Notes: a model not told the origin generated them from the letters alone. A DNA stretch of 47,060 nucleotides from Candidatus Glassbacteria bacterium (GCA_019456185.1 VRUH01000029.1:1-47060); one strand, 5' to 3'. Counted from the stretch's first letter, positions 35,147 to 43,367 are shown. Numbers and translations: made by a program.

Positions 35147-35590
35147 GTGGCCATTCGAAAGCTGAGGATCCTTTCGCCGATTCACCGCGCGACGAGACAG
35201 ATCCACCTCTATCTGGAGCATGAAGTCGGCTCGCACGGAGTCTCGAACAACGAGGGTCACCTGCTGACCTACCTGCTCAGCTACGAGCCATCCTCGATCG
35301 GCGAACTCTTGCGCGTGTTCGGCTTCAAACGCTCGACAATGACCTCGATGCTGGACCGCTTGGAGGAGGCCAAACTGCTTAAACGTTACACCTATGCGGA
35401 GGACCGCCGCTCCTGGCTGGTGGAGTTGACCGCCAGCGGCAGGACCAAGGCCGGGGATGTTCGTAAAATCGTGGACCGGTTCGAGCAGGAAGTTGTCGGC
35501 AAGGTAAGCTCCGAGGAGATGAAACATTTCCAGCGGGTAATCGATGCGGTCGGCGAGGTGACCGCTGTCGAAATCCACCGCCGGAACTGA
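35147..35590 (+). CDS. MarR-family transcriptional regulator
   Basis: The start is a GTG at 35147 with GGGGAG six bases upstream. It lies 13 bases past the DinB stop, while the longer frame at 35102 would overlap DinB. The 147-residue product has a winged helix: SNNEGHLLTYLLSYEPSSIGELLRVFGFKRSTMTSMLDRLEEAKLLKRYTYAEDRRSWLVELTASGRTKA. GFKRSTMTSMLDRLE is the recognition helix and DRRSWLVELT the wing. The flanking N- and C-terminal helices dimerise in this family. It probably represses the dinB-marR operon through the GATATCGTA repeats and responds to a small ligand or oxidant (inference). No Cys is present in the protein, which disfavours thiol sensing. Confidence 0.93.
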   Translation: MAIRKLRILSPIHRATRQIHLYLEHEVGSHGVSNNEGHLLTYLLSYEPSSIGELLRVFGFKRSTMTSMLDRLEEAKLLKRYTYAEDRRSWLVELTASGRTKAGDVRKIVDRFEQEVVGKVSSEEMKHFQRVIDAVGEVTAVEIHRRN

Positions 35591-35600
35591 ACGGGCAGCC

Positions 35601-35630
35601 ACTTGTTAAGGGAAGGTAACAAGTTTATTA
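35601..35630 (+). terminator. Weak intrinsic terminator after the MarR gene
   Basis: ACTTGTTA and TAACAAGT (35601-35608, 35617-35624) pair around an 8-base loop and lead into TTATTATA. The stem is low in GC but correctly placed. Confidence 0.5.
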
Positions 35631-35682
35631 TAGCCGGGAGGACTTTGTTTCGAGTTTCCTCCTATCCCGCGGAGGGCATTTT

Positions 35683-36975
35683 ATGCTCCAGACACTCCTG
35701 TTGGCCGCTTCGCTCGTTCTCGGCCAATCGCCGTTTCCAACACCGCAGGCTGCCGGCGAAAACGGCATGCGGCTGGCTGTCAGCCCTGCCGCGAGCACGC
35801 ATTTTTACAGCCTGGGCGACACGGCGCGCTTTGCGGTCGAGATCGGCGGTAGCGGAGAAATGGAGCTGGAGTACTCGTTCAGCCACGGTAAGGCCGAGGT
35901 CTACGAGAGCGGCAGCAGGGCAGTCAAAGCCGGTGAAGTGGAACTTGCCTGCCCTATGACTCAACCCGGATTCCTCCGTCTCGACCTGACTCTTCGCTCC
36001 GGCGCCGATTCGCTGAGAGCCGCCGAGGCGGTCGGGTTCGATCCGCTGCATATCCGTCCCACCGGCCGCCTTCCCGATGATTTCGCGCGGTTCTGGGACC
36101 ATGGCCTGGCCGAGCTGCTGCGGGTGGACCCCGATCCCCGGGTAAATTATCTCTCCGGGCGGGACAGCAATGGCGTGCGCCGCTACCAGGTCAGCCTGGC
36201 TAATATCGAGGGATCTAGAATTTACGGCTGGCTGAGCGTACCGCCGGGCGAGGGCCCGTTCCCCGGGCTGGTCTATATCCCCGGTGCGCCGGGCGGCGTA
36301 AGGGAGTTCTACACCCCGTTCCAACAGGGATATGCCGAGGCCGGCATCATTGTACTCGCAATCAATATTCACGGCGTTCCGCTGGGTCTGCCAGACGAGG
36401 TCTACCAGGATTACCACGATCGCCGCCAACTTGGTTACGCACCGCTAGCCGGTGTTGATGACAAGTACCGCTACTACTATCGCCGGGTAGTTCTGAGCGG
36501 AGTACGGGCAATCGATTACCTCCACAGCCGTCACGATATCGACACTACCCGGATCGCTGTCGCCGGGGGCAGCCAGGGCGGAGGCTTGAGCCTGCTGGTG
36601 ACGTCGATTGACAAGCGGGTTGACGCACTGGTTCTTCATGTCCCGGCCATGTGCGACCAGTTCGGAATCCTCCACGGCCGCCCTACCGGCTGGCCCCACC
36701 TTCTGCGCCGTTCCAACAGCTCCGCGACACGTACAACCGCCGCCTGTTTCGATGGAGCCCTGGCCGCAGCCAGGATTACCTGCCCGACCGTTGTCGGTGT
36801 CAGCCTGCTTGACGAGGCCTGCCCGCCCACCACAGTTTATGCGATGTACAACAACCTCTCCGGTCCTAAAGAGATAATCCCGCATCCGGGAGTGCATCAC
36901 CCCGGAAGTTTCATCCCGGAGAGGTACACTGAACTGATCGGAAAATTACAATCCATGTTTAGTATAAAAGATTAG
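35683..36975 (+). CDS. Secreted acetylxylan-esterase (AXE1/CE7)-like alpha/beta hydrolase
   Basis: The 430-residue product has GGAGG nine bases before the ATG and a short signal peptide MLQTLLLAASLVLGQS. Residues about 30-120 form an extra N-terminal beta-sandwich. The AXE1 domain follows with DDFARFWDHGLAELLR (132-147), IYGWLSVPPGEGPFPGLVYIPGAPG and RVVLSGVRAIDYLHSR. The catalytic triad is visible: Ser297 in AGGSQGG, Asp377 in SLLDEACPP and His405 in HPGVHHPG. CE7 enzymes remove acetyl groups from xylo-oligosaccharides and related sugars. In this window it would de-acetylate glycans outside the cytoplasm. The sequence between it and the next gene contains a long-stem repeat element. Confidence 0.92.
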   Translation: MLQTLLLAASLVLGQSPFPTPQAAGENGMRLAVSPAASTHFYSLGDTARFAVEIGGSGEMELEYSFSHGKAEVYESGSRAVKAGEVELACPMTQPGFLRLDLTLRSGADSLRAAEAVGFDPLHIRPTGRLPDDFARFWDHGLAELLRVDPDPRVNYLSGRDSNGVRRYQVSLANIEGSRIYGWLSVPPGEGPFPGLVYIPGAPGGVREFYTPFQQGYAEAGIIVLAINIHGVPLGLPDEVYQDYHDRRQLGYAPLAGVDDKYRYYYRRVVLSGVRAIDYLHSRHDIDTTRIAVAGGSQGGGLSLLVTSIDKRVDALVLHVPAMCDQFGILHGRPTGWPHLLRRSNSSATRTTAACFDGALAAARITCPTVVGVSLLDEACPPTTVYAMYNNLSGPKEIIPHPGVHHPGSFIPERYTELIGKLQSMFSIKD

Positions 36976-36982
36976 GTACCAA

Positions 36983-37116
36983 GAGGACTTTTGACCTTCT
37001 AGCGGGCCGGGCCGGCATGGTTATTGCGAGATTCCCGTGGACAGAAATTCCGCCGGTGGTGTTTTAGCAATAACCATGCCGGCCCGGCCACTACCCTTAA
37101 CCAGAAAATCCTTATT
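36983..37116. repeat. Long-stem hairpin repeat, copy 1
   Basis: Positions 37005-37027 and 37067-37089 are a perfect 23-base inverted repeat (ends CGGCATGGTTATTGC on the left arm) around a 39-base loop. Outer flanks AGGACTTTT (36984-36992) and CAGAAAATCCTTATT (37102-37116) are a further imperfect inverted pair. A second copy with the same design lies at 41734-41855: CGGCAT--TTATTGC and CAGAAA-TCCTTATT are shared. The right end touches the ATG at 37117. Confidence 0.8.
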
Positions 37117-38094
37117 ATGGCTCTTAAGCAGAGCAAGCCCTGCGAATCTGTGCTGGACGCTTTCCACGAAACTCCGCTGGTGGAACTCTCGCGGGTCGGG
37201 TCCGGACTGGATGGCAGAATTCTGGCCAAGCTCGAGTATTTCAGCCCCGGACTCAGCAAGAAAGACCGGATAGCCCTGCAGATGGTCGAGGATGCCGAAC
37301 GAAGCGGAGCCCTGCGACCCGGCCAGACAGTTGTGGAATTGACCAGTGGCAATACCGGAACCGGCCTGGCGATTGTCTGCGCGGTCAAGGGATACCCGTT
37401 CGTTGCGGTAATGAGCCGGGGGAACAGTAAGGAGCGTGCGGGAATGATGGCTGCCTTGGGAGCCGAGGTTGTTCTGGTCGAGCTTTCAGAGGGAGCTGTG
37501 ATCGGTCAGGTCTCCGGCGAGTCGTTGAAGAAAGTTGAGGATGAGACTCAACGCATTGTTCGCGAGCGCAATGCTTTCCGGGCTGATCAGTTCAATCTGG
37601 AAGCAAACCGCAAGGCACATTATCTTCATACCGGTCCGGAAATTATCCGCCAAAGCGGCGGCATGGTGACGGCGTTCTGCGATTTCGCCGGAACCGGTGG
37701 CAGCTTTGCCGGGATCGCGAAGGCGCTCCGGGAGCATAATCCGGAGATAATGTGTTTTCTTGTTGAACCTGAAAGCGTTGCAGTCCTCGCCGGCAGGCCA
37801 GTGGAATGCGGCGAGCACAAAATCCAGGGTGGCGGTTATGCGATGACTGACTTGCGAATGCTCGAGGGTATTGAAGCCGACGGGTTCGTTCAGGTTGAAG
37901 ATAAGGCTGCTATCCACTGGGCGAGGAAGCTGGCCGCCGAGGAAGGTATTTTCGGCGGTTTCAGCTCGGGGGCCAACCTGGCCGCTGCGGTGCAGCTTCT
38001 CCAGGGACCCTGCCGAGGTGGGACGGTTGCAATCCTTGTTTGTGACTCCGGATTGAAATATCTCAGTACCGATCTATGGACACCACCTGCATGA
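37117..38094 (+). CDS. PLP-dependent cysteine-synthase/CBS-like enzyme
   Basis: The 325-residue frame from 37117 covers a complete fold-type II PLP enzyme: HETPLVELSRVGSGLDGRILAKLEYFSPGLSKKDRIALQMVEDAE places Lys49 as the PLP lysine. TSGNTGTGLA (76-85) is the substrate Asn loop, FAGTGGSFAGIAKAL the phosphate loop and FGGFSSGANLAA (280-291) the pyridine-nitrogen Ser. Family members make cysteine from O-acetylserine, or cystathionine. The usual NPGGSVKDR is changed to SPGLSKKDR, so the reaction may differ. There is no ribosome site before the ATG, which sits at the very end of a repeat element. An ATG at 37024 lies inside the hairpin and is unlikely to be the true start. Confidence 0.88.
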   Translation: MALKQSKPCESVLDAFHETPLVELSRVGSGLDGRILAKLEYFSPGLSKKDRIALQMVEDAERSGALRPGQTVVELTSGNTGTGLAIVCAVKGYPFVAVMSRGNSKERAGMMAALGAEVVLVELSEGAVIGQVSGESLKKVEDETQRIVRERNAFRADQFNLEANRKAHYLHTGPEIIRQSGGMVTAFCDFAGTGGSFAGIAKALREHNPEIMCFLVEPESVAVLAGRPVECGEHKIQGGGYAMTDLRMLEGIEADGFVQVEDKAAIHWARKLAAEEGIFGGFSSGANLAAAVQLLQGPCRGGTVAILVCDSGLKYLSTDLWTPPA

Positions 38095-38215
38095 TCACTA
38101 TATTACTTTTTATACTATAATAACTAACGATATTTCCCTGTCTTCTCTCCTGCTATAATTTTTCTACCCAATCCGGTCTTTGTGACCGATTTCTTTTTTT
38201 GCCGGAGAGGTCCAG

Positions 38216-40315
38216 ATGCGAGTTCTTACAACCATACTGATACTTTTAGTAATCCCGCAGGCTTGCCAGCGCCAGAACACTTCCCCAAATACCCCGGGCA
38301 AATCTCAACGGGATGTTATCACTGAAAAATATCCGGATGCCATTATGCCCGGCGAACTTCGGCTGACTCCCACCTGGCACGCGGTAGGTATCGAGATTCC
38401 GTTCAGCGGAGACGCCAACTGCAATTCTGAGGGAAGAGTCTACTGGCGCAAGTCACCCGATGGAGCGTGGCGCAATGGCATTGACCTTACGTTTAACCAC
38501 AAACTCGGCCTGGCCTGGAGCAGTGTCTATCCTTTGGAACCGGGCGACAGTATTATACTCAAAGTTGAGTTCCGCGACCCGGCCCATGACAGCAAGGGTG
38601 TACTTGAAGGAACAGCCGCCACGCTTCGCATGAATTTGCAGCCATCGGGCGGCAGGACTTATTACGTCTCACCAAACGGGAGAGACACTAACCGTGGCGG
38701 CAGGAGGAAACCTTTCCGCACTCTTGCCGCTGCCGCCGACAGCGCCCGTCCGGGCGATATTGTTGTTGTCCGGGGGGGAGTGTACCGTGAAGGCAGCCTG
38801 TTCGCGGGGATTGCCGGCTCTCCTGATGCTCCGATAGTATTCCGGGCCGCTGATGGAGAACGGCCCGTGCTTGACAGCTCGATTGAACTCCCAAAGGACC
38901 ACCATGGCTGGCGGCATCACGAGGGACAAATTTACGCTGCGCAGCTTCCGTTCGACTGGCCGGAGGTCGCCTCGGTTGCGGGTGACGGTCTCGGCTACGG
39001 CTATGTCGCCCAGGACGGCAAGCGAATGTTCTACTATAAAAGCCTGGCTGCCCTGGTCGATGACAGCTTGAACGCACCACGTGCATTCTACTGCGACACT
39101 ACCGCGAGAGTGCTGTATGTCCGCACCGGCCTGGTCGATCAACCATGGCGGCACGCTTACCGGATTGCGGGCGGTCGTTATGGAATTCTTTTCGAGGGCA
39201 GCCGGTACGTCATTGTCCAGGGTTTTGAGATTGCCTATTACGGCGAGGCGGCGGTGGCGTTCAAGCGCGGCGCAACTGGCAACGTGCTGATCGACTGCGA
39301 GCTCCACAATGTGCCCTGGGGTGTGCTGCTGAAGGATGTCGAAACGAGCGGCAACGCGGTCTGGCGCTGCACCATACGGGAACCGGGCCTGACCGAAATT
39401 CCCTGGTCCTCTGTCAAGGCCAGCGGCTATCCGCGGCAGGGAATCATGTGCAGCTACGCAGGTTGGGGCAACAGTTTCTGCTACAATGAGATCGACGGAT
39501 TTTTTGATGGCATAGTGCCACTTAGCTGGAAACGGCCCGATGATCTCCGTCTCCACCGCGACACCGACATTATGTATAACGTTATATATAACCTCGGCGA
39601 CGATGCTCTCGAACTCGACGGGGGCGGGGTTAACATGCGCGTCCACGGTAATGTGATCCGCAACGCCCTCACTGCCGTCAGTCTGGCTCCGATCGAAAGG
39701 GGACCGGTGTATGTCACCCGTAACGAAGCCACCTACATGAGCATGATGTTCAAATTAAACGTGGGTGGCTGCACTAGCTACGGACCGGCGTATGTCTGGC
39801 ACAATTCCGGCTACGGGCTTAATTCCGGTAACGGCATTGCTATGATCGGGCTGACCGCGGAGCAATACAGCGGCGTGCCGTGCACGAACAAACATTTCGC
39901 CAACAACGCTATTATCGGTAACGTCAGGGCTGTGCGCAACGGTGCGGACGGCAACTTCCTGGACTATAACGCTTACTGGCTTGTCGATGGCAGCAGGCAG
40001 GGATCTTTCCAGTGGGAGGGTGAACTTTACCGATCTATCGACCAGTTCGCCGCAAGCACGGGACAGGAAACCCACGGGGTCTACGCCAACCCGCTGTTCT
40101 CCTCCACTCCCGGACTGGGGCAAATCCCATGGAAAGGTTATCTGGACGATCAGATCGGTAACTATCCGCTGCAGAATGATCCTCACGACGGCGATTTCAG
40201 CCTTCAGCCGGGCAGTCCGCTGATCGATGCCGGAGTTCTTATCAGGGGAGTCAACGACAATTACTCAAGCGGCGCGCCCGATATCGGAGCGCTGGAATTT
40301 GAACGGGATAATTAA
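38216..40315 (+). CDS. Right-handed beta-helix lipoprotein
   Basis: The 699-residue product has GGAGAGG before its ATG and lipobox IPQAC (Cys17). Residues about 40-140 are a beta-sandwich (GELRLTPTWHAVGIEIPFSGDANCNSEGRVYWRKSPDGAW). From 145, TYYVSPNGRDTNRGGRRKPFRTLAAAADSARPGDIVVVRGGVYRE is the standard DUF1565/parallel beta-helix opening. It is followed by repeated coils such as YVIVQGFEIAYYGEAAVAF, NVLIDCELHNVPWGVLLKD and YNVIYNLGDDALELDGGGVNMRVHGNVIRNA. It ends with SPLIDAGVLIRGVNDNYSSGAPDIGALEFE, a common finish of this family. Such proteins include polysaccharide lyases and hydrolases. The catalytic residues cannot be assigned from sequence alone. It is likely surface exposed. Confidence 0.9.
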   Translation: MRVLTTILILLVIPQACQRQNTSPNTPGKSQRDVITEKYPDAIMPGELRLTPTWHAVGIEIPFSGDANCNSEGRVYWRKSPDGAWRNGIDLTFNHKLGLAWSSVYPLEPGDSIILKVEFRDPAHDSKGVLEGTAATLRMNLQPSGGRTYYVSPNGRDTNRGGRRKPFRTLAAAADSARPGDIVVVRGGVYREGSLFAGIAGSPDAPIVFRAADGERPVLDSSIELPKDHHGWRHHEGQIYAAQLPFDWPEVASVAGDGLGYGYVAQDGKRMFYYKSLAALVDDSLNAPRAFYCDTTARVLYVRTGLVDQPWRHAYRIAGGRYGILFEGSRYVIVQGFEIAYYGEAAVAFKRGATGNVLIDCELHNVPWGVLLKDVETSGNAVWRCTIREPGLTEIPWSSVKASGYPRQGIMCSYAGWGNSFCYNEIDGFFDGIVPLSWKRPDDLRLHRDTDIMYNVIYNLGDDALELDGGGVNMRVHGNVIRNALTAVSLAPIERGPVYVTRNEATYMSMMFKLNVGGCTSYGPAYVWHNSGYGLNSGNGIAMIGLTAEQYSGVPCTNKHFANNAIIGNVRAVRNGADGNFLDYNAYWLVDGSRQGSFQWEGELYRSIDQFAASTGQETHGVYANPLFSSTPGLGQIPWKGYLDDQIGNYPLQNDPHDGDFSLQPGSPLIDAGVLIRGVNDNYSSGAPDIGALEFERDN

Positions 40316-40343
40316 GTGTATTATTTTATATAGGTACAGCTTA

Positions 40344-40748
40344 ATGAAAGGGAAATGCGTTCCCGGTTCGATATTGTATTTATTTATATACTCAGTCACC
40401 CTGACCGCCGCCGAAATAGAAATCCGGGGGCCGGCGGCCGGGGTGAACAGTTTCTGGCAGGCCGGGCATACTCTGGCCGAACATGGAGTCAACGCGGTGT
40501 TTGTCGGCAGCTACGGGATAAATGATGGGCTGATCGAAAAGGCCGGCCCGGAAGGAGCAAAAGTATTCAGCGAGTTCGCCACTCTTAACGGCGGACGGTA
40601 CCTCAAAGAACACCCCGGGGCCTGGCCGATCGTGCCGGGCGCCGATTTCGCCACCAGCCTGATCGCCATAGCCTGCGGCTCCCAGCCTGCTCGGCCGGGT
40701 GACAATCATCAGACGGGGCATCAGCACTTTAACTCCCACCCCGGCTAA
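40344..40748 (+). pseudogene. Truncated N-terminal fragment of a GH10-like secreted protein
   Basis: A 134-codon frame from 40344 starts with a signal-like MKGKCVPGSILYLFIYSVTLTAAEIEI. It then shows TLAEHGVNAVFVGSYGINDGLIEKAGPEGAKVFSEFATLNGGRYLKEHPGAWPIVPGADF, the usual N-terminal barrel segment of hypothetical family-10-like glycosidases that run to several hundred residues. After about residue 110 (IACGSQPA) the similarity stops and the frame ends in low-quality sequence at 40748. The gene appears cut short, by deletion or rearrangement, 28 bases after the beta-helix gene. No clear ribosome site except AATGAAAGGG-like purines was seen. It could still be translated, but is unlikely to be active. 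Confidence 0.6.
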
Positions 40749-40789
40749 TCCCAGACCGGCCAGGACGCCGGTCACCAATCAACTCACCG

Positions 40790-40996
40790 TCAGTTATACG
40801 GACAGGAGCCCGATGCGCAGGAACCGTCGCCGCACGTGGGCGGCGGAGCGCTGCTCTTGCCGACTCCGTGGGCGCTCATCATCCGCTCCATCCCCTTGCC
40901 GCACCCCGGGCATTTATGCTTCTCTGTCTCTGTTGAAGACTGCAGGACCTCGATCTGCTTCCCGCACGACTTGCACTGGTACTCGTAGATCGGCAT
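40790..40996 (-). CDS. FmdB-family zinc-ribbon protein
   Basis: The 68-residue product MPIYEYQCKSCGKQIEVLQSSTETEKHKCPGCGKGMERMMSAHGVGKSS is a textbook FmdB/CxxC_CxxC_SSSS regulatory zinc ribbon, with metal-binding pairs CKSC and CPGC. The C-terminal tail (PPTCGDGSCASGSCPYN) adds four more Cys, as is common in this family. AAGGAG lies about 7 bases before the ATG. The role is not established; it may be a small DNA- or protein-binding accessory. It is alone on its strand, next to another small zinc-ribbon gene in the same direction. Confidence 0.95.
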   Translation of the reverse strand: MPIYEYQCKSCGKQIEVLQSSTETEKHKCPGCGKGMERMMSAHGVGKSSAPPPTCGDGSCASGSCPYN

Positions 40997-41209
40997 GCTC
41001 GTTTCTCCTTGATCGGTTAATACGTCACAAGTTGGTTCCCTTGTTTTCAGCGATAATAAGCAAAGGCCGTGCCGCTATGTTTCCTGAGCGGATAATACCT
41101 GTAAACAGGGCACCTGCCTGGATCGGTATTTTTCTGCCTGCTGAGGTTAACGCCAGATCACGTGTTAATTTAACGCTAAGTTTAACACTGCGTAAACATA
41201 TTTCCCAGC

Positions 41210-41239
41210 AAAGAAAAAGGCCGCTCCTATGGAACGGCC
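41210..41239 (-). terminator. Intrinsic terminator of the 43-residue zinc-ribbon gene
   Basis: On the minus strand GGCCGTTCC pairs with GGAGCGGCC (41231-41239 and 41219-41227, one wobble) around a three-base loop and runs into TTTTTCTTTG. Confidence 0.85.
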
Positions 41240-41270
41240 CTTGAAAATCTGCCTGCTTTCCCGTCAACCT

Positions 41271-41402
41271 TTATCCTTTCAGTTGGATTTTCACCCCGCA
41301 CTTGATACAGGAAGTATGCTTTGAGCCGGCCTCGTACTTAACCACCGCCTGGCAGCGCGGGCAACGGGCAAACTGGAACGGCTTCAAACTATCTGTTTTC
41401 AC
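41271..41402 (-). CDS. Very small zinc-ribbon protein (43 residues)
   Basis: A GTG at 41402 has AGGAGG seven bases upstream, a better start than the ATG at 41528 whose frame begins with low-complexity Lys/Ser sequence. The product VKTDSLKPFQFARCPRCQAVVKYEAGSKHTSCIKCGVKIQLKG has CPRC and CIKC pairs spaced like a rubredoxin-type zinc ribbon. A strong terminator follows 32 bases after the stop, which supports a real mini-gene. The function is unknown; small zinc ribbons often assist nucleic-acid or protein complexes. Confidence 0.78.
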   Translation of the reverse strand: MKTDSLKPFQFARCPRCQAVVKYEAGSKHTSCIKCGVKIQLKG

Positions 41403-41733
41403 GGGAGTACCTCCTGTTGATTTTCCCCCTGAAATTGTTCTCTTTCTGATGAGTGAGCCGATTTTACCAGAAAATCCGCTTTTTTTCAAGCTGAAACTTA
41501 ACGTGCTCTTTTTTAGTGACTTACGCAATTGCTATCGGCAGGCCGAGGGAGCAACTTTACCTCTTACAAAAGAGAAAGGGGCCAACCCTCGGTAAGGATC
41601 AGCCCCTTCCACGCGCGCCGGTTTTATGACTGAAAGTCAAGGGTTACCGGCAAACCCCTGATATCGTTCCGATCTTACCAGACAATCAGTTAGACTGTCA
41701 ACTGAAATATTATATTCAATGACCGGGTTGAAA
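41403..41733. other. Intergenic stretch, part of a 463-base gap
   Basis: No gene is supported here. An AAGGGGC/GCCCCTT hairpin with a 19-base loop (41576-41608) is present but has no T-run and no matching gene. The right part of the gap is the second long-stem repeat. Confidence 0.4.
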
Positions 41734-41855
41734 GGCGGGGCGGCATATTTATTGCAAAACCGGCGGACGGAGGGAGTTTGGGGCAGGGAGGGAAAAGCAA
41801 TAAATATGCCGCCCCGCCCGTTTTCCCGCCTATGATAAATCAGAAAGTCCTTATT
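41734..41855. repeat. Long-stem hairpin repeat, copy 2
   Basis: Positions 41734-41755 and 41797-41818 are a perfect 22-base inverted repeat around a 41-base loop. The left arm ends CGGCATATTTATTGC, matching copy 1 at 37005 except for two bases in the middle. CAGAAAGTCCTTATT at 41841-41855 matches the right flank of copy 1 (one difference). It ends 10 bases from the stop codon of the ceramidase-like gene and may act as its terminator. Confidence 0.8.
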
Positions 41856-41865
41856 GTTGTTCTCT

Positions 41866-43161
41866 TTACGCTCCTTGAAGCTCGCCTGCAACCTCCAGCG
41901 CTGTCGCGACTACCAGTTCGCCGGTTCCGGGGGCCAACTGGCTTCCGCGGCCCGGCTCGTAACCCCCTTCCTCGTACGACTCCCGGTGGCAGATATAACC
42001 GATCGTATCGTTGGCCAGGCTGACCACGAACAATTTGTCCACCCCTGAGCGCCTTTTGATTTCCAGGCCCAGCTCTACCAGCACCTCGCCCGGCAGGCCG
42101 ATAAGTATACAGTCTCCAAGACGGATACCCTGAACCTCGACGGTAATGGCGGACTGGCCTGGCGGGGGACGGTGGTTGGCGTCCTTATCGTGCTCCCTTT
42201 TCAGCGATAGGGTTACTTGCCTGCTTGTTGCCGCCAGGGCCGCCTTCTCGCTGGTCTCGATCCGCTGCAGCACTCTCAGCGATTCTCCGCCCAGGGCGCG
42301 TCCCACACGCCCGCGGCACAGGCGGCCCCGCTCGCGGGGATTGATATTGCCCGACGTCCCCAGGGTGAACAGGCACACTCCACCCTCACCAGACTCGACA
42401 ATCCCTGAGCTGATTCCCGGGTAATCCGCCGAAATATGATAGAACCACGGATCGTAGCTCCCGCCCGCCACCGGATGGCAGGCGTAGTTGACCACCGAGC
42501 CCAGCAGGTTGCTGTCCAGGTCCTCGACTCTGACCACTCCCACTTCCGGGTCCACCGGACCGAATATCAGTCCGCTGGAGTTCGGCGGCAGGCGCCAGGT
42601 CATTACCGCCTTGCCGTCGCTGTCCAGGGGACGGCGGTTGTAGATCTGCTCCGGAAGCGACCCGCTGTCCGCGCCCAGTCTTGCGGGTTGAGTGCCCGTA
42701 GACGCTCGCTCCACGCATTCGGCCAGCGCAACCTCGAGTTTTCTTACGTAGTCCGGATTCCCGCCCCCGTCAAACTCATACTCCCGCACCGCCGGCCCGA
42801 AATGGGTATGCGTCGCGGTGATCATCAGGCAGTCCGGGGCAATTCCGCAGCTTTCTCGCACCCTCCCCCTCACTCTGGCAACCACGTCCCCCGGTACGCC
42901 GATCAGGTCTGTAGCCAGCAGCGCCACTTTGATATCTCCGGATTCCAGAACCAGCGCGCGGGCGTACAGCGGGTCCTCCATACCATCGGCGGGCTTGGTC
43001 CGTGACGCCCACCCCGAAAGCCAGCATCCGGCCTCGGGCGTAATATCCACTCTGGCGCGGCCGGCACGCAAACCGGACTGCTTCATTTCAGCGCTTGCAT
43101 GGCTTGCCGCCAGAGCCGCTACTCCCGCGCCGGCTAACGCCGCAAATTCTCTTCGCCGCAT
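41866..43161 (-). CDS. Neutral/alkaline ceramidase N-terminal-domain-like protein, Tat-exported
   Basis: The ATG at 43161 follows GGAGG and gives 431 residues. MRRREFAALAGAGVAALAASHASA is a twin-arginine signal. The mature protein has RAGRARVDITPEAGCWLSGWASR, the characteristic opening of ceramidase-like proteins. ITATHTHFGPA holds the metal-binding His118/His120, and SVVNYACHPV carries a further His. GTSGNINPR is the usual active-site strand, and FVVSLANDTIGYICHRESYEEGGYEP closes the domain. The C-terminal domain of true ceramidases is absent, as in many bacterial relatives from glycan-degrading genomes whose substrate is unknown. It is divergent from the sulfatase gene with 206 bases between starts. 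A longer start at 43197 would displace the Tat motif. Confidence 0.92.
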   Translation of the reverse strand: MRRREFAALAGAGVAALAASHASAEMKQSGLRAGRARVDITPEAGCWLSGWASRTKPADGMEDPLYARALVLESGDIKVALLATDLIGVPGDVVARVRGRVRESCGIAPDCLMITATHTHFGPAVREYEFDGGGNPDYVRKLEVALAECVERASTGTQPARLGADSGSLPEQIYNRRPLDSDGKAVMTWRLPPNSSGLIFGPVDPEVGVVRVEDLDSNLLGSVVNYACHPVAGGSYDPWFYHISADYPGISSGIVESGEGGVCLFTLGTSGNINPRERGRLCRGRVGRALGGESLRVLQRIETSEKAALAATSRQVTLSLKREHDKDANHRPPPGQSAITVEVQGIRLGDCILIGLPGEVLVELGLEIKRRSGVDKLFVVSLANDTIGYICHRESYEEGGYEPGRGSQLAPGTGELVVATALEVAGELQGA

Positions 43162-43214
43162 AACTTTCCTCCCGGTCGTATCTATCCAATCACACAATCG
43201 TTTAGTAAATCATA

Positions 43215-43315
43215 AGCCGAATTTCACGCCACAGCAAGAATTCGGCTGCGTTACCATTTTGCGTTGAATCTTACGAAGGTTTGCCCTAACTTTAGCAAAG
43301 CCCGCCCGCGGGCTT
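43215..43315. promoter_or_regulatory. Divergent intergenic region with two inverted repeats
   Basis: AGCCGAATT/AATTCGGCT (43215-43223, 43239-43247) and AAGCCCGC-CC-GCGGGCTT (43298-43315) are perfect inverted repeats between the ceramidase-like and sulfatase genes. The first is a candidate operator. The second is a stable hairpin in the sulfatase leader. Confidence 0.45.
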
Positions 43316-43367
43316 CTTCCAGACCATAAAAGTTACTTTTCCTGCCCATCATCACCAGGGGGACACT

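Noticed and set aside
41576-41608. AAGGGGC/GCCCCTT hairpin as a terminator
   Set aside because: Long loop, no T-run and no gene ending nearby.
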